64,000 bases of DNA from Escallonia rubra (lineage: Eukaryota > Streptophyta > Magnoliopsida > Escalloniales > Escalloniaceae), in assembly GCA_033065855.1 (NCBI GenBank), contig JAVXUO010002835.1:62001-126000 (forward strand), written 5' to 3'. This document shows, piece after piece, positions 44,570-56,600 of the stretch. Under the pieces are notes generated by a model. That model was not told the origin of the DNA. It searched no databases and saw nothing but the letters and a program-made list of their open reading frames with translations. Made by a program: the position numbers and the translations under genes. Position 1 is the first letter of the stretch, and each line of letters starts with the position of its first letter.

Positions 44570-46824
44570 AACCATTTTGGGCAGTGAGTGGAATACTGGC
44601 GTTAAAGAACAGAGAAAGTGGTTAAACGTCTTCATTTTCCTTCTTATAAGATGTCTGTTTTATCTCTTGCCCAGGTGTTCTTTAATCCTTTACAAGAAAA
44701 AAAAAAAGGCTGGCGAAGATGCCTATTTTGTTGTATATATAGGTGTTGTAATTTGTTGGCAAGTCTGGAGTGTTACTTTGATAATAATAATATCAAGATA
44801 CTCCAGTTGAAGTCTGGAAGATAATGAGTTTGTTCCTTTAATTACTTCTAGAGTTCTAGTTTACAGGTTCCCAAGTTCTAGCGTGAAAAAAGAAGAGAAG
44901 TTTCACGGAATACTTCAAGATAGTGTATTGTATGTGTATGGCCCTGGTTGAGCTACTTCTGGATATTTGACATTCTTATACACATGACCAATGATTGAGC
45001 TATAAATGGTTGAAGATAGGGTCAACAAACAGTTGCTGTGAGTAGATGGATCAAGTGGATGGTTGTGCTTATCAGAATGCTTCGTGTATGTACCAAGATT
45101 GTTGCCAGCTACTTACTAGGATCAGTTCTTGTATCTTCCCCTTTCACTTTCGGAATGACGTATCATAGAGAGTATTTTGATACAAGTAGGGACGGTCTGC
45201 TTATTGCTGCTTAGCATATGATACGAATACTTTGAAGATGTCGGCTGATAAATACAATTATGACCTATGGTGATTTGATTTTCCTATACCCAAGTATTCG
45301 ACCAGATGCTTGCGGTTTCGGATAATTTATCCTGAGACCGCCAGAAAAGAAGCGAGATGAGAAAAAATCAAAGATAAATTAATAGTATGTTTAACGGTCT
45401 TAAATTGTCAGACCTGTTATTTCTAGACAACCCAATAGTTTTTATTGAACATGACTTTGTGTAAAGTATTCAACTAACAATATTGTTCTCGCGGGTCTAG
45501 TTTATGGTTACAGTACCCACAATCAAAAGTTTTCAATATGATATTGGTATGTGAATCAAATACAACAAACTTCTCCCTCTTTGGAAATCTACTAATGGAG
45601 TAAATATCCACCCTTCTTTTTTATCTCACTTGAGTAATGGTAAATTGCAAATAACCCACAAGTTTTATGCCTTTCGACGAGATAAAATCCTGACATTTGA
45701 GTTTCAGCATTTAAAATTCCTACGTTATGAAAATATTGCAATGCAATCCAAAATTGAATTGACGTTAAAATATTTGGACGGAAAATAGCATGCGCAATGC
45801 TCATGTACCAATTCAAACGGTATCAAACTAAAACAATATTAAAATCAAAATCAAAATAAAAGCCCAACCATATGTCAAATGTTTTATTGGCTATTTAAAG
45901 TCGCAATCATTTTTTTCCCTTTCTCCTGCTACACCAAATTTCAACCATCCTACTGAACCACTGCCTCCACCACAACCAGTTGTACGCCGCCTACAACTCT
46001 CATCATCAAGGATCAACCCACCATCACTTTCTTCTACCTTTGTCCCGATAATCTACCAAACCCACCACTAAGACTATACTCACCATCCCATCACTTAGCA
46101 CCAAAATCACCGTGCCACAACCATACTTACCATAGCCCTCATCAACTATCGAACCCAAAATTGCCATCTCCATACTAAACTCACCACAACCACCATATTC
46201 ATTTGCTTCACCTTAACCACCAAATCCGATAGTACCATCGCTGCCACCAATCGGGGACATTGATTAGAAAAGTTTTCAGAACAAGACATAATGAATTTGC
46301 AGATCCAAAACCACTCGATAAAGAGAAAAGTTATATCACTACATTGGAAAGTGGTTTGTGAGGGTGACAGTGAGTATGGTGGTGGTGGTCGGTTTGGCAA
46401 TTTGATTCAGATGGTGGGCTAAACGGGTTATATGGGCAACGGTGATTGTGGTGGTGGTCGGTTTTGTAGTTTGAGTCGCTACCATTTTGAATTGTTACAA
46501 TTTTTATAAAAAAAAAAAATTTAGCCAATGTGAAAAGATAGAACACATTTATATCCTCCTATGAGAATATATCCTTGCTTGAAATCATACAATATATTTT
46601 ATTGCTCAAGGTAAAGCAAGAAGCATTTTGAGATACTATTTTCATTAGTTATTCAAAAAGAAAAGGAAAATGGTACCTTACTTGCTATTAAATATCAAGT
46701 ACACATCGATTACAATATTAGGTATAAATTCATGTTCTGTAATCAGCGTGTAACACGCTTCTGCAGCTAAGTAGTCAATGAATAAAACAAACTAATGGGG
46801 AATTTTTTATTACTTTCAAGACAG

Positions 46825-46859
<35 letters not shown>

Positions 46860-46990
46860 CACGTAATCAAGAAAGAAATTTGGTGGGACGGCGACTTGCT
46901 GATGGAGGAAACGTGTAAATTGGAGCTCGCCCCTGTTGCTTAAAGTGGAACACGAATGTGGAGCATCGCATCACGGTGATGTCGCTGTCA
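44570..46990. repeat. Second copy of the F-box downstream block
   Basis: It matches, in order, pieces of 26575-33165 with the transposons at 28093, 29920 and 31310 missing. Shared landmarks include AACCATTTTGGGC, TTTCACGGAATACTTCAAGA, AATCTACTAATGGAGTAAAT, CCAACCATCCTACTGAACC (original ACCATCCCACTAAACC), AGAACACATTTA and GCATCACGGTG. It shows how the locus looked before those insertions. No coding gene survives. Confidence 0.82.
46829..46855. repeat. AT microsatellite
   Basis: Uninterrupted (AT)n of about 27 bases. Confidence 0.95.
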
Positions 46991-47040
46991 ATACAAGATG
47001 GGCTTTACGTGAAGCCCATCTTTCTTTAAGCAACAGGGGC
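46929..47040. repeat. Nested inverted repeat (two perfect arms)
   Basis: The outer arms are GCCCCTGTTGCTTAAAG at 46929-46945 and its exact reverse complement at 47024-47040 (17 bp). The inner arms are AAGATGGGCTT at 46995-47005 and its reverse complement at 47012-47022 (11 bp, 6-base loop). The left outer arm has a counterpart in the paralogous block near 33100, the right arm does not, so the right side seems newly copied in inverted form. Confidence 0.85.
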
Positions 47041-48468
47041 TTTAGAAGATGGGCTACCAATCCAATTATTTATTTGAGTACGTATATGTATCTCTCTCTT
47101 CTCCCTTTCTCTGCCCCTTCATTTTCGTATACTTTTCTTTCAGTTTTCCAATTATTTCATTTAAAACTCCAATGAAATCAAAAGAGAATTTGAGACTTAA
47201 GCCTAAAAGCAAAACATCGAAATTCTTTCATTTGAAACTCCAATGAAATCAAAGATGGAATCTGCAAATAAAACCTAAAAGCAAAAGCAAGAAAGAAAGG
47301 CATGTATATAAAATCCAAGTTTGCACCATTTTCACCAAAGGGCAAAGGCGACACCGGCGGGGTGTGTTAGTGGTTGGTGGTGTTGGGGTGGTACACTGGT
47401 TGTGGTTGGTGGTGTTGGCGTGATACATTGTTGGTAAAGGGGGTGGTTGGAATTGAAGGGGGCAAAGAGAGATGGTGGTGATCCGAGTATGTGAGAAAAA
47501 TGAGAGAAAATAGCTGGAGGGCAATCATGCCTTCTCACAAAAATTTATCAAAACCATTATTTCTTCTGGTCAACAGACACAAAGCGATATTGTGACGTAA
47601 TTGTAAATTACTCCAAAAAGGTGAGGAATTCATTGATATTATCTTTAAGTTAAAACATACTTTAGTCGAAAGAGAAGTGTTTCTGAGCTTTATGTCACAT
47701 TAAAGTTTAAAGTAAAAAAGTTAATATTATATCTATATTTAAAGTAAACCGTGAGTGGGGGCCCTCTCGGGCCACTTATTTTGTCCAAAGAATCATTTAT
47801 CCCGCAAACAATCTTTCTTTTTCACGCTAAAAACTGGTGCTTTTGTAGGTAAAAGGAGAAAAACGTGCAACTTTGTCCTAATATTCCAATAATTTAAAAT
47901 TTTATTCCGTCTGCTTTTTGTCACGCAAGGAGTTGGCGTCTTTGCTGGCAAAGGGCCAAAAGCACACAATAATTTTGTTCAAAGTATTCCACTTTCTCCA
48001 AATTTTGCTTTACCACACCAAGGAAATTGTGTGCTTCTATGAGGAAAGGGACAAAAGCACACAACTGCTCAAAAGCACACAACTTTGCCCACAATATTCC
48101 ACTCCCCCATCAACTCATCCTTATTTCAACTTTGTAATAAGTATATGAAGAACCAAATAAGAAAAATTAGGTGGAAGATAACTTAGATTAAATTGAAATG
48201 TCGCTTTGACAACGAACGTCGACTGATTTCATTCTTCATAACACATTTTAATACTGAATTATCCAATAATAAAGATAAATCTTTTTTTACGAATAATGAT
48301 CTTCTACTGTACAACATATCAACTTTAACAAATTTGGTGAAAAAAGATTTTTACTAAAATTATTTTATTGTTGTTCATAAAATTAATATTGACATTCTTT
48401 TACCACTGAAATGGACTTAAAGAGTAGTTTTTTAAAACTACGCAAACGAATGCAACTCCACTTGTGCT
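47041..48468. other. Intergenic stretch, no gene recognised
   Basis: AT-rich with small frames. AAAAGCACACAA words recur loosely at 47950-48090. There is a G-rich stretch at 47340-47480. No element ends or domains. Confidence 0.4.
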
Positions 48469-48753
48469 GTTGTACATAGGGGTGGCAATGGGCGGGTTGG
48501 GTCGGGTTGGGTCGAGAAAATAAGGGTCAAAAACGGGCTGGGTCAGAAATGGGTCCAACCCAAATCTGACCCAACAAAGCTTGGGTTGGCACGGGTTGGG
48601 TCAAAAACGGGTCAGACAACAAGCCCGACCCGACCCGAAACAATTCAAAGTCAACTCTAGCGAATTATTAAGATAACATTGACACGCACACACACACGGA
48701 GAGCAATTCAAAGTCAACTCTAGCGAAGAAGAAAATTAGGAAAAGTGGATTAC

Positions 48754-48993
48754 CTTCCAGAGACCGGCTTCAAGGCCAAACTTCTTTGTAATCTCGTCAG
48801 CTGAAGAAGAAGAAGAAGAAGATGAACCGGAAGATTGGGCCTTAATTTCCTCTGTTTTCTCTTTGATAGCTCTCACGGTGAGCCGACTGGAACTGGGTCT
48901 GGAGGTACTACCATAAGAAGCGTAGTTGCAGAATCTGTTGTACTTTCCATTGATCAGTAGGCAGGAAAGAGGAGCTACCAGAGGGGTGGCCAT
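48754..48993 (-). pseudogene. Captured first exon of a plastid-targeted protein gene
   Basis: 80 codons from ATG at 48993. The N-terminus MATPLVAPLSCLLINGKYNR is rich in serine, threonine and arginine like a chloroplast transit peptide. It continues SRLTVRAIKEKTEEIKAQ, a serine run, then ADEITKKFGLEAGLWK. The exon ends at a good splice donor (AAG, then GTAATC, 48753-48752 on the minus strand), after which the sequence turns into element repeats. The end resembles plant plastid DUF1279/FAM210-type proteins, recognised from memory and not certain. With only one exon and no downstream exons it cannot make the parent protein. Confidence 0.6.
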
Positions 48994-49189
48994 GGCTTTA
49001 CTCTTTGTCTATCCAAACATGCTTCTTTACTGGTTGCTCGAACGAGAAATAAATATCTGACGAGTGCTGAAACGCGGTAGTATCAGCAATTTATGAACCA
49101 AGTACAGATAATTGATTGGAAGTACTTTAATCTAAACAGGCCATACCCAAGTCAGAAAAAACAGAAGAAGAAGCAAAATGGACTGACCA

Positions 49190-49305
49190 GCTGGATTCTC
49201 CTCAGAACCGGAGCTTGGAGAAGATCCACCGGTTGTCGCCGACCTTGAAGCGCTCCTCGAACCAGGCCTTGACCTCTTTGGCGGCTGTGAACCACTCGCA
49301 AGGCA
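49190..49305 (-). pseudogene. Second captured gene-like piece, unrecognised
   Basis: A GC-rich minus-strand frame ends in a stop at about 49191. It contains [20 protein letters not shown], then [15 protein letters not shown]. It looks like the C-terminal end of a real protein (codon-like composition, different from the flanking repeats), but I do not recognise the family. A longer frame in another phase (49152-49523) covers the same DNA. Confidence 0.35.
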
Positions 49306-49743
49306 AGCTCGATGTAAGATTTCAGGCCTGTCACGTGACTGGGATGTAGGAGTGAAGGAAATCGGAAAGGAGGCTGCCGGCGACGGAGAAAGGGACTGCT
49401 GGCGGTGGGAACACTCGGGTGATGGAGAGAGGCTCCACCGGCGATGGTGATGGCTGTCACGGTCGCAAGAAAGCGTCGCGAGAGAGAACCAACGGGCGAC
49501 GGCAGAGTATGTTCTCTTCTCATCTAGGGTTTTCTACGTCTTGTAATTATAGGACCCGTTTGGACCCGCGGGTCGAGTGACCCAACCCGTTATAACCCTT
49601 ATTAATTTGAACAACCCAATTCTGACCCGCGGGTCGAGTGACCATCCCACGGATTTGATTGGGTTGACCCGCGGTGAATAAAAATGAACGGATTGGGTTG
49701 GGTTCAATGGGTTGGGTCATATTTTGCCAGGCCTAGTTGTACA

Positions 49744-50129
49744 TCATTACTTTGTGGTCTGCTGATATGGATAAATCGTGGGCTCAAACAAAGGTGGGCT
49801 GAAGAAGCTCATGACTCATGAGTTTATGAATTGGGCCGAGCTAGAATTGAAACGAAAGCTAGATTGGGCCATAATAAAATTAGGCTATGTTTTAGACTGG
49901 GCCATAATAAATTTAGGCTAAAATGCAAATAATCCCCTAAAGTTTAGAAGTTTGAGCAATTCAAACTATGACCTTCCATTTTGGCGTTTACAACATTGAG
50001 GTTTCCACTTTTCAATTTGAAGCAACTGGACCCAAATTCCAATTGTGTGCCTCTTATCTGAGTTTGTTCAAGGGCAACGACAATGACAAAGTAATACTAA
50101 TGATAGAAATCGTGTCTGAACAAATAGAA
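49744..50129. other. Intergenic spacer, nothing recognised
   Basis: AT-rich spacer between the Pack-type element and the Stowaway-type element. No frames or repeats. Confidence 0.4.
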
Positions 50130-50131
50130 TA

Positions 50132-50430
50132 CTCTCTTCGTCCCTAGTTAACTGATTATATATATATTTTGGATTGTCTCAAAAAAGTTGATCATTTTTT
50201 GAATTAAGAAAGATTCTTTAGGTATTTTTTCATTTTTATCCTTTTTACACTTTTTTAATTCTATTTCTCTCTTCACATTTAATGCTCCACCCACCCATTT
50301 TCTAACCCACTTTTTCCCCTTCATCTCTATTTATGTCTTTTGGGATAGAATGAGATACTCATACAACATGACTGATATCCTAAATAAGTGTACAAGTCAA
50401 ACACGATCAATTAATTAGGGATGGAAGGAG
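50132..50430. mobile_element. Stowaway-type (Tc1/mariner-related) miniature element
   Basis: 299 bp flanked by TA (50130-50131 and 50431-50432). The left end is CTCTCTTCGTCCCTAGTTAA and the right end from the minus strand is CTCCTTCCATCCCTAATTAA, close to the Stowaway consensus beginning CTCCCTCCGTCCC. No coding capacity. Confidence 0.8.
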
Positions 50431-51922
50431 TATTTTAGTTATTCCAATCCATTTTTTTTATTACATACCCTACTTTACTTTAAAAATAAGCAACCACAAT
50501 CTGATTTTTTTTTATTTCTAATTCTTCTATTTGCCCTAGAACAACCAACACACCTCTGCCCCGAAAACCACCTACCTTCTTTTGCACAACCACCACAACA
50601 TTACTAACGTCACTGACTCTCCCACGGCTTGCCACCCACATCTCCCACCATTATTATAACCCGCCGCTAAAACATACCCACCATCATCGCCACCCCTTAA
50701 TTCCAAACCAACCACAAGGCACAAACAGCCCGCTACCCACCTCCACTGGCACACCTGTAATAGGGCTAAGGGGGATGGTCACCCCCCATACTTGTCACTA
50801 TTTTTTTTTTCTGGGTTATATTATACTTGTTTACATCATTAAAGTTAAAAAGTTAGAAATCAATAGTATATATTCTTGGATTTAAGCTCTTCAACTTCTT
50901 TTTTATCTTTAAAAGTTAAAATTGTATTGTTAAGAAGTGTCACTAAAAACTATTTGGAATTTAAGAGTTTAAGTTTGAGGTGAATTTGTTTGTTTCCTAT
51001 ATTTTGTTGTTTTAGCTCCAATTCACAAGAAAAGTGTACTTATTAGTTTTGTATAAGATTGATGCTTTTTGGCACTACTCGATTTCTAATATACATTTTT
51101 CATATATGCATAACTGACATACTCATGAGTGTAGGTGAATAGCATTTAGTCGAACTATTTCTAAACTATTATGCATGTTTATAAATAACAAGTCAATAAG
51201 AGTATAATGTATAAATGCACGCAATTTATGTAATCTCAATATAAACGAGCTGCCTTACACACGTGGTGCATGTGTGATCTGTGGTTGTATAACTCCTGAT
51301 CACTTTTAAAGTGATACGTGATAAAAATTAGGAAAAAAAAAATGCAAAAATGCAAAGCCAAAGAGGCCACCATAGTTGGAGTGTTGAAAAAAGAATTATA
51401 CGATGAATCTAAGGTCATCGATTGCCAATTTCAATCTGCAATGGAGATGGATAAAGAAAGAAGGGAAAGAAGATACACTGATAAGGGAGAAGGACAGTTT
51501 TGTGAAGTATAGGGAGTGAAGGATTCTATGAGGTAACTGAAGGTTTGAGGATAGTGAGTAATAATATTTTATATTTTTGTCTTCATAATGGCCACATGTC
51601 GGGACCTGAATGAGTTTCAGTGTAACACCAAAATGTTATTATATCAAAAATAAAAATATTATTCTCATTATAAATAGTATAGATGTGATACTAGTACTAA
51701 TGCAAGTATATTTCTTTTTGCTCATCACATAAAATTGAAGACTAGAAATGCTTCAGATTTATTTGTTGTGGCCGGCTAAACCAAATGGGGAGATGAGTTC
51801 TAGTATACTAGAGACTAAAGTTTTTACATGCCATTTTTTTGTCTCCCTCGATGTGACATCCTGAATCAACTTGCATGCGCAACTCGCCATTACAGACAAC
51901 ACCAACCATCATCACCACTCCT
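50431..51922. other. Intergenic stretch with an isolated satellite-like unit
   Basis: The part 50560-50760 resembles the repeat unit of the array at 51923 (TTGCCACCCACATCTCCCAC, CCACCCCTTAATTCCAAACC). The rest is AT-rich without frames of interest. Confidence 0.5.
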
Positions 51923-52570
51923 AATGTCAAACCCATTAGAAACAGGCCACCACCACCTTTCCCACCATCATTGCAACTCGCAGCTACAATCACACCCACA
52001 ATCACCCCCTACCTAAACTCTTTCTACAATAATCGCCACCCCTTAATGCCAAACCCAACACAAACAGCTTGCCACCCACATCTCTCACCATCATTGCAAC
52101 CTGCTGCAACAAGCACACCCACCATTACCCCCCTCCCCCCAACGCCTTCCCACCATCATTGTCATCCCTTAATGCCAAACCCAACACAAACAGCCTACCA
52201 CGCACCTTTTCAACAATTATTGCAACTTGCTGTTACGAACACACCCACAATAACCAACCCCTCGCCCCAAGTTTGGCACCATCATTGCCACCCTTTAATG
52301 CCAAACCAAACACAAAAATAGCCTGCCAACCACCTCTCCCACCATCACTGCAAATTGCAACATGCCTCTATAAACACACCCACCATCACCCCTCCAACCA
52401 CCGCCACGCCTGCCACCATCATCGCCACCCCTTAATGCCAAACCCAACACAAACAACCACCTCTCCCAATATCATTGCAACCTGTCGTAATAGACACACT
52501 CACCGTCATACCCCGCCTGTCAGCCCACCATGACCACCACCCTTAATGCCAAATCCACCACACACAACTT
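51923..52570. repeat. Tandem array of about 126-bp units
   Basis: The word AATGCCAAACCCAACACAAA, or close forms, begins at about 51923, 52045, 52171, 52297, 52434 and 52545. Gaps are 122, 126, 126, 137 and 111 bases. Each unit also has CACCATCATTGCAACCTG and ACACACCCACCATNACC. Because 126 is a multiple of three, open frames of 148 and 154 residues run through it in two phases; they have no domain and are not credible proteins. Confidence 0.85.
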
Positions 52571-52781
52571 GCCACATGGGTGAAGGTGGTGGAATTGTGG
52601 TGGTCATTCAACGGGACAAAGAAAATATAGATCAACCTCACGACAACGGAGAATTGGTTGGCTGGATGGATGTTGGAGGGTGGCGATGATGATGACGGTG
52701 GTGAGGCTCGAGCATTTTGGATGTGGAACTAAAATTCAATCAAAAAGTAAGGAGGTTAAGTGGAATTTCCTTAACAGTTTC
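52571..52781. other. Flank of the Copia element, nothing recognised
   Basis: Short GC- and AT-mixed flank with no frames of interest. Confidence 0.4.
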
Positions 52782-53604
52782 TGTTGGAGTATTTTAACAA
52801 AAAATTCTCTTTGTTTTCAAGATTGGTTTTGAGAAAACATTGAAGTTTTGAGTAAAATTATAAAGTGCTTTAGTCCCACATTGCTTGAAAATGGCAAGTG
52901 GAAAATTTTCTTACATACTTAAACTTTTGGAAAGTTCTTGTCCCACATTGATTATTGTAAAGAACTTTAAGGAGTATATAAAGTGACACTCCTTGGCCTT
53001 TAAGCAAGATGCGCTTGAGTTTAAGACTCGCACGCGCAAGGGGGGAAGGACAAGTGGGGGAGATACGAATTTTCTGTGGCAGCATTCTGGCCTCCCCAGA
53101 ATTCTTATGGGACTATAGTGAGACCATATATATACTGCAAAATATAGCTGTTGGGCAACAGTCATATTATTCATTACCCTCCAACAGTCATATTTTTTAT
53201 TGCAGCACTTTATTTCTGAAATAAATTTCGGATTTATTTTTTGTAACATATTTTCAACAGCTATTTTTCTTCACCTATAAAAGGAGACATCTTCCTCACT
53301 TTTCAATACACAACTCTCAAACTCTCTTTTCTGATTTCTAAACACTTAGACTTGTGGGCATTTTGGTAAGGTATCGAGTGAAGCTTCTGCTTCATTCGTT
53401 TGTGCAGAATTACGAGTGAAGCAACAGTGAAAGCTGGGCTGTTGTATCCCGGACGCGACGCGTTAATAACCTTGCTGCACCGGTGGTAATTCTCCGAAGG
53501 GGCGCGAATCGTCTTAAGAGAGCGACCTAGTCCGCGCCTCAGCCAGCTGTTTTATACTAAATATGTGGAGTTGTTCTTGCCTGTTTCTAGCAACATTTCC
53601 AACA
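52782..53604 (+). repeat. Left LTR of the Copia element
   Basis: It starts TGTTGGAG. A TATA-type promoter lies in CACCTATAAAAGGAGACATC near 53274. The end is inferred as CCAACA shortly before the coding region and is uncertain by tens of bases because the right LTR is incomplete. Confidence 0.75.
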
Positions 53605-53622
53605 ATTTAAGACGATTCCTCG

Positions 53623-56600
53623 ATGGCGGATTCCACCATGACTTCTGCTGCTCCTGTTGCCAACTCGAATGACTTGAATAAGCCATTCCGTTTTGGTGGT
53701 CAAAACTTCAAAAGATGGGCTAGCAAGGTATTGTTCTATCTTAAGTTGATGAAGGTAGTGTGGATTTTAACTGCCAAAAATCCAAAGAAGGTAGATACAA
53801 AAAATATGAGTGAGGAGGAGTTGGCGGAGCATGAAAAGTATGCAGCGAAGTGGGAAAATGATGAAGAAGATTGTCGTAATTATTTGCTCAATTGTCTTTT
53901 CGATGAGCTTTATGATTATTATTCTCACACTTACAATTCTGCCAAGAGAATGTGGAAAGAGTTGCAGCAAAAATACGACACCGAAGAAGCCGGAAAAAAG
54001 AAGTACGCGTGTAGCCGTTTTTTCAATTACAAGATGTCGGAGAACGTATCGGTTGTAGCTCAGACGCATGACCTCCAGATGATTGTACACGAAATCATCT
54101 CCGAAGGAATCAAAGTGGACGAACAAATGCAAGTGGCGACCATCATAGACAAGTTGCCGAATTCGTGGAAGGAGTTCCAAAAAGGCCTCCGTCACAAGCA
54201 ATCGGAACTGTCAATAGTCAACCTCATGGCGCGGCTTCAAATTGAGGAGGAAGCTAGAAAGCAAGACAAGAAGAATGAATCTCTTACAAACACACATGCC
54301 AACTATTCCAACAGCCACCAAGGTAATGGTAATGCTAGCGGTAATGGTGCTAAGGTAAACTTCCTAACGTCGAGTGATAGCGCTCCTAAAGGTCAAAATA
54401 ATTTTCAAAGACAAAATAATTTTTTGAATGCTAGAGGCAAGCATATGAAAAACAAAGGTTTTAAAAATCAACATTCTTCCTTTGCCTCGAAGAAATGGAA
54501 TCAAGGCCAATCTTCCAACCGTGGAAATAGCAACAAGAAAAATAAAAATTCAAATAACAATTCTAGCAACAACAATTTTGCAAATGAAGGTTTTGTAAAT
54601 GGTGCATGTTTTAGTTGTGGAAAACAGGGGCACCAAGCTAGAAATTTTCGTTATAGGAAATTCGGTTCAACGCCACAAGCTAATGTTACCGAAGAACCAC
54701 TTGTTGCTATGATTTCGGAAATAAATTTGGTTGGAAGTGAAGAAGGATGGTGGGCCGACTCCGGGGCATCAAGACATGTTTGTCATGACAAAAATTTGTT
54801 TCAAAACTATGTCCCGGTAGAAAAAGACAAAAAGGTTTTACTTGGTGATTCTCATTCCATAAAAGTCTTAGGCATGGGGAATGTTGTTCTTAAGTTTACC
54901 TCGGGCAGAATTTTGACCCTTAAGGATGTGCTACACACTCCGGATATTAGGAAGAACGTGGTGTCCGGTTATCTCCTCAACAAGGCAGGATTCAAGCAGA
55001 CTTTCGAGTCCGATCAATTTATTCTGTCAAAGAACGGTATGTTTGTTGGTAAAGGCTATGCATGTGATGGTATGTTTAAACTCAATGTTGAAATGAATAA
55101 GACCTCTACTTCCGTTTATATTGTGTCTTGTGTGAATATTTGGCATGCTCGTCTTTGTCACATAAATGGCAAATACCTTAAAGATATGAGTCATGTAGGG
55201 CTTTTGCCTAAGTTGCATAATGAACTTGAGAAATGTGAATTTTGTAGCATGACCAAAATCACTAAACAACCTCACCACAAAGTCGAAAGAAATTCTGAAT
55301 TACTAGAGTTAGTTCATTCAGATATATGTGAATTTGAAGGCATTTTGACACGTGGTGAAAAAAGGTATTTTATCACTTTTATTGATGATTTTTCTAGATA
55401 TTGTTATGTTTATCTCATGAAAAATAAAAGTGATGCCTTTGAAATGCTTACTGTGTTTATCAAGGAAGTAGAAAATCGTTTTGATAGGAAGATAAAAAGA
55501 TTGAGAAGTGATAGAGGCATGGAATATGACTCCTTAGGCCTTATCAAGTATATCCAATCTTTAGGGATAGTTCATGAAACTACCCCTCCTTATTCGCCAG
55601 CCTCAAATGGTGTGGCTGAAAGAAAAAATAGAACTTGGATCAATTTAACTAATGCCATGCTTGCTAGCTCTGGTGCACCTAAGAATCTTTGGGGCGAAGC
55701 TCTCTTGACTGCAAACTATGCTCTTAATAGAACACCTAGAAAGAAAATCCTCAAAACTCCTTATGAGTTGTGGAGAAATAGAAAACCAAATTTAGAACAC
55801 CTTAGAGTTTGGGGTTGCTTAGCCTTTATGAGGATTTCTGACCCTAAAATTCCCAAATTGGGAATTAGAGCATCACGTTGTGTTTTTGTGGGTTATACTC
55901 TAAATAGTAAAGCTTATAGGTGTCTTGATCTTGAGAACAATGTTGTGGTTGAATCTATGGATGTGATATTTCATGAAGATAAGTTTCCTTATAATTCTAA
56001 AGATAGTGGGGGTGAAGAAACCAAAACCATAGAATCATCCCAACCTAGTCAAGAGGCAAGTTCTTCGCAACCTCTTAGCGTAAGAAACGAAGAACATAGA
56101 AGGAGCAAACGTGCAAGGGTAGAGAAAGACTTTGGCCCTGACTACCTTGTATATAATGTTGAGGGAAGTCCTATTACCCTAGAAGAAGCTTTATCCTCAC
56201 CAGATTCTGACCTTTGGAGAGAAGCTATAAATGATGAAATAGAGTCTCAGATGACCAATAGAACATGTAAGTTAGTTGACTTACCTCCAGGTTGTAAATC
56301 CATAGGTTGTAAATGGATTCTAAGGAAGAAGCTTAAACCTGATGGTACAGTTGATAAGTTTAAAGCAAGGTTGGTTGCAAAGGGGTTTAAACAACGAAAG
56401 GATATTGACTTTTTTGATACTTTCTCGCCGGTCACTAGAATAACATCCATTAGGCTTTTAATTGCTATAGCAGCAATCCATAACTTAGAGATTCACCAAA
56501 TGGATGTTAAAACAGCCTTCCTAAATGGGGAATTAGAAGAAGAGATTTATATGGACTAACCAGAAGGTTATGTCCAACCAGGGCATGAGAGCAAAGTGTG

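Larger units (their letters stand above)
48477..49735 (-). mobile_element. hAT-type element carrying host gene pieces (Pack-type)
   Basis: 1259 bp. The left end is TAGGGGTGGCAATGGGCGGG and the right end from the minus strand is TAGGCCTGGCAAAATATGA. A perfect 8-bp duplication GTTGTACA lies at 48469-48476 and 49736-49743. The subterminal parts are full of GGGTTGGGTC-type repeats. Between them on the minus strand is a first exon of a plastid-protein gene (48754-48993) and a second GC-rich gene-like part (about 49190-49520). There is no transposase. Confidence 0.88.

Noticed and set aside
51875-52533. 148- and 154-codon frames
   Set aside because: Satellite-like array with period divisible by three; two phases are open at once.
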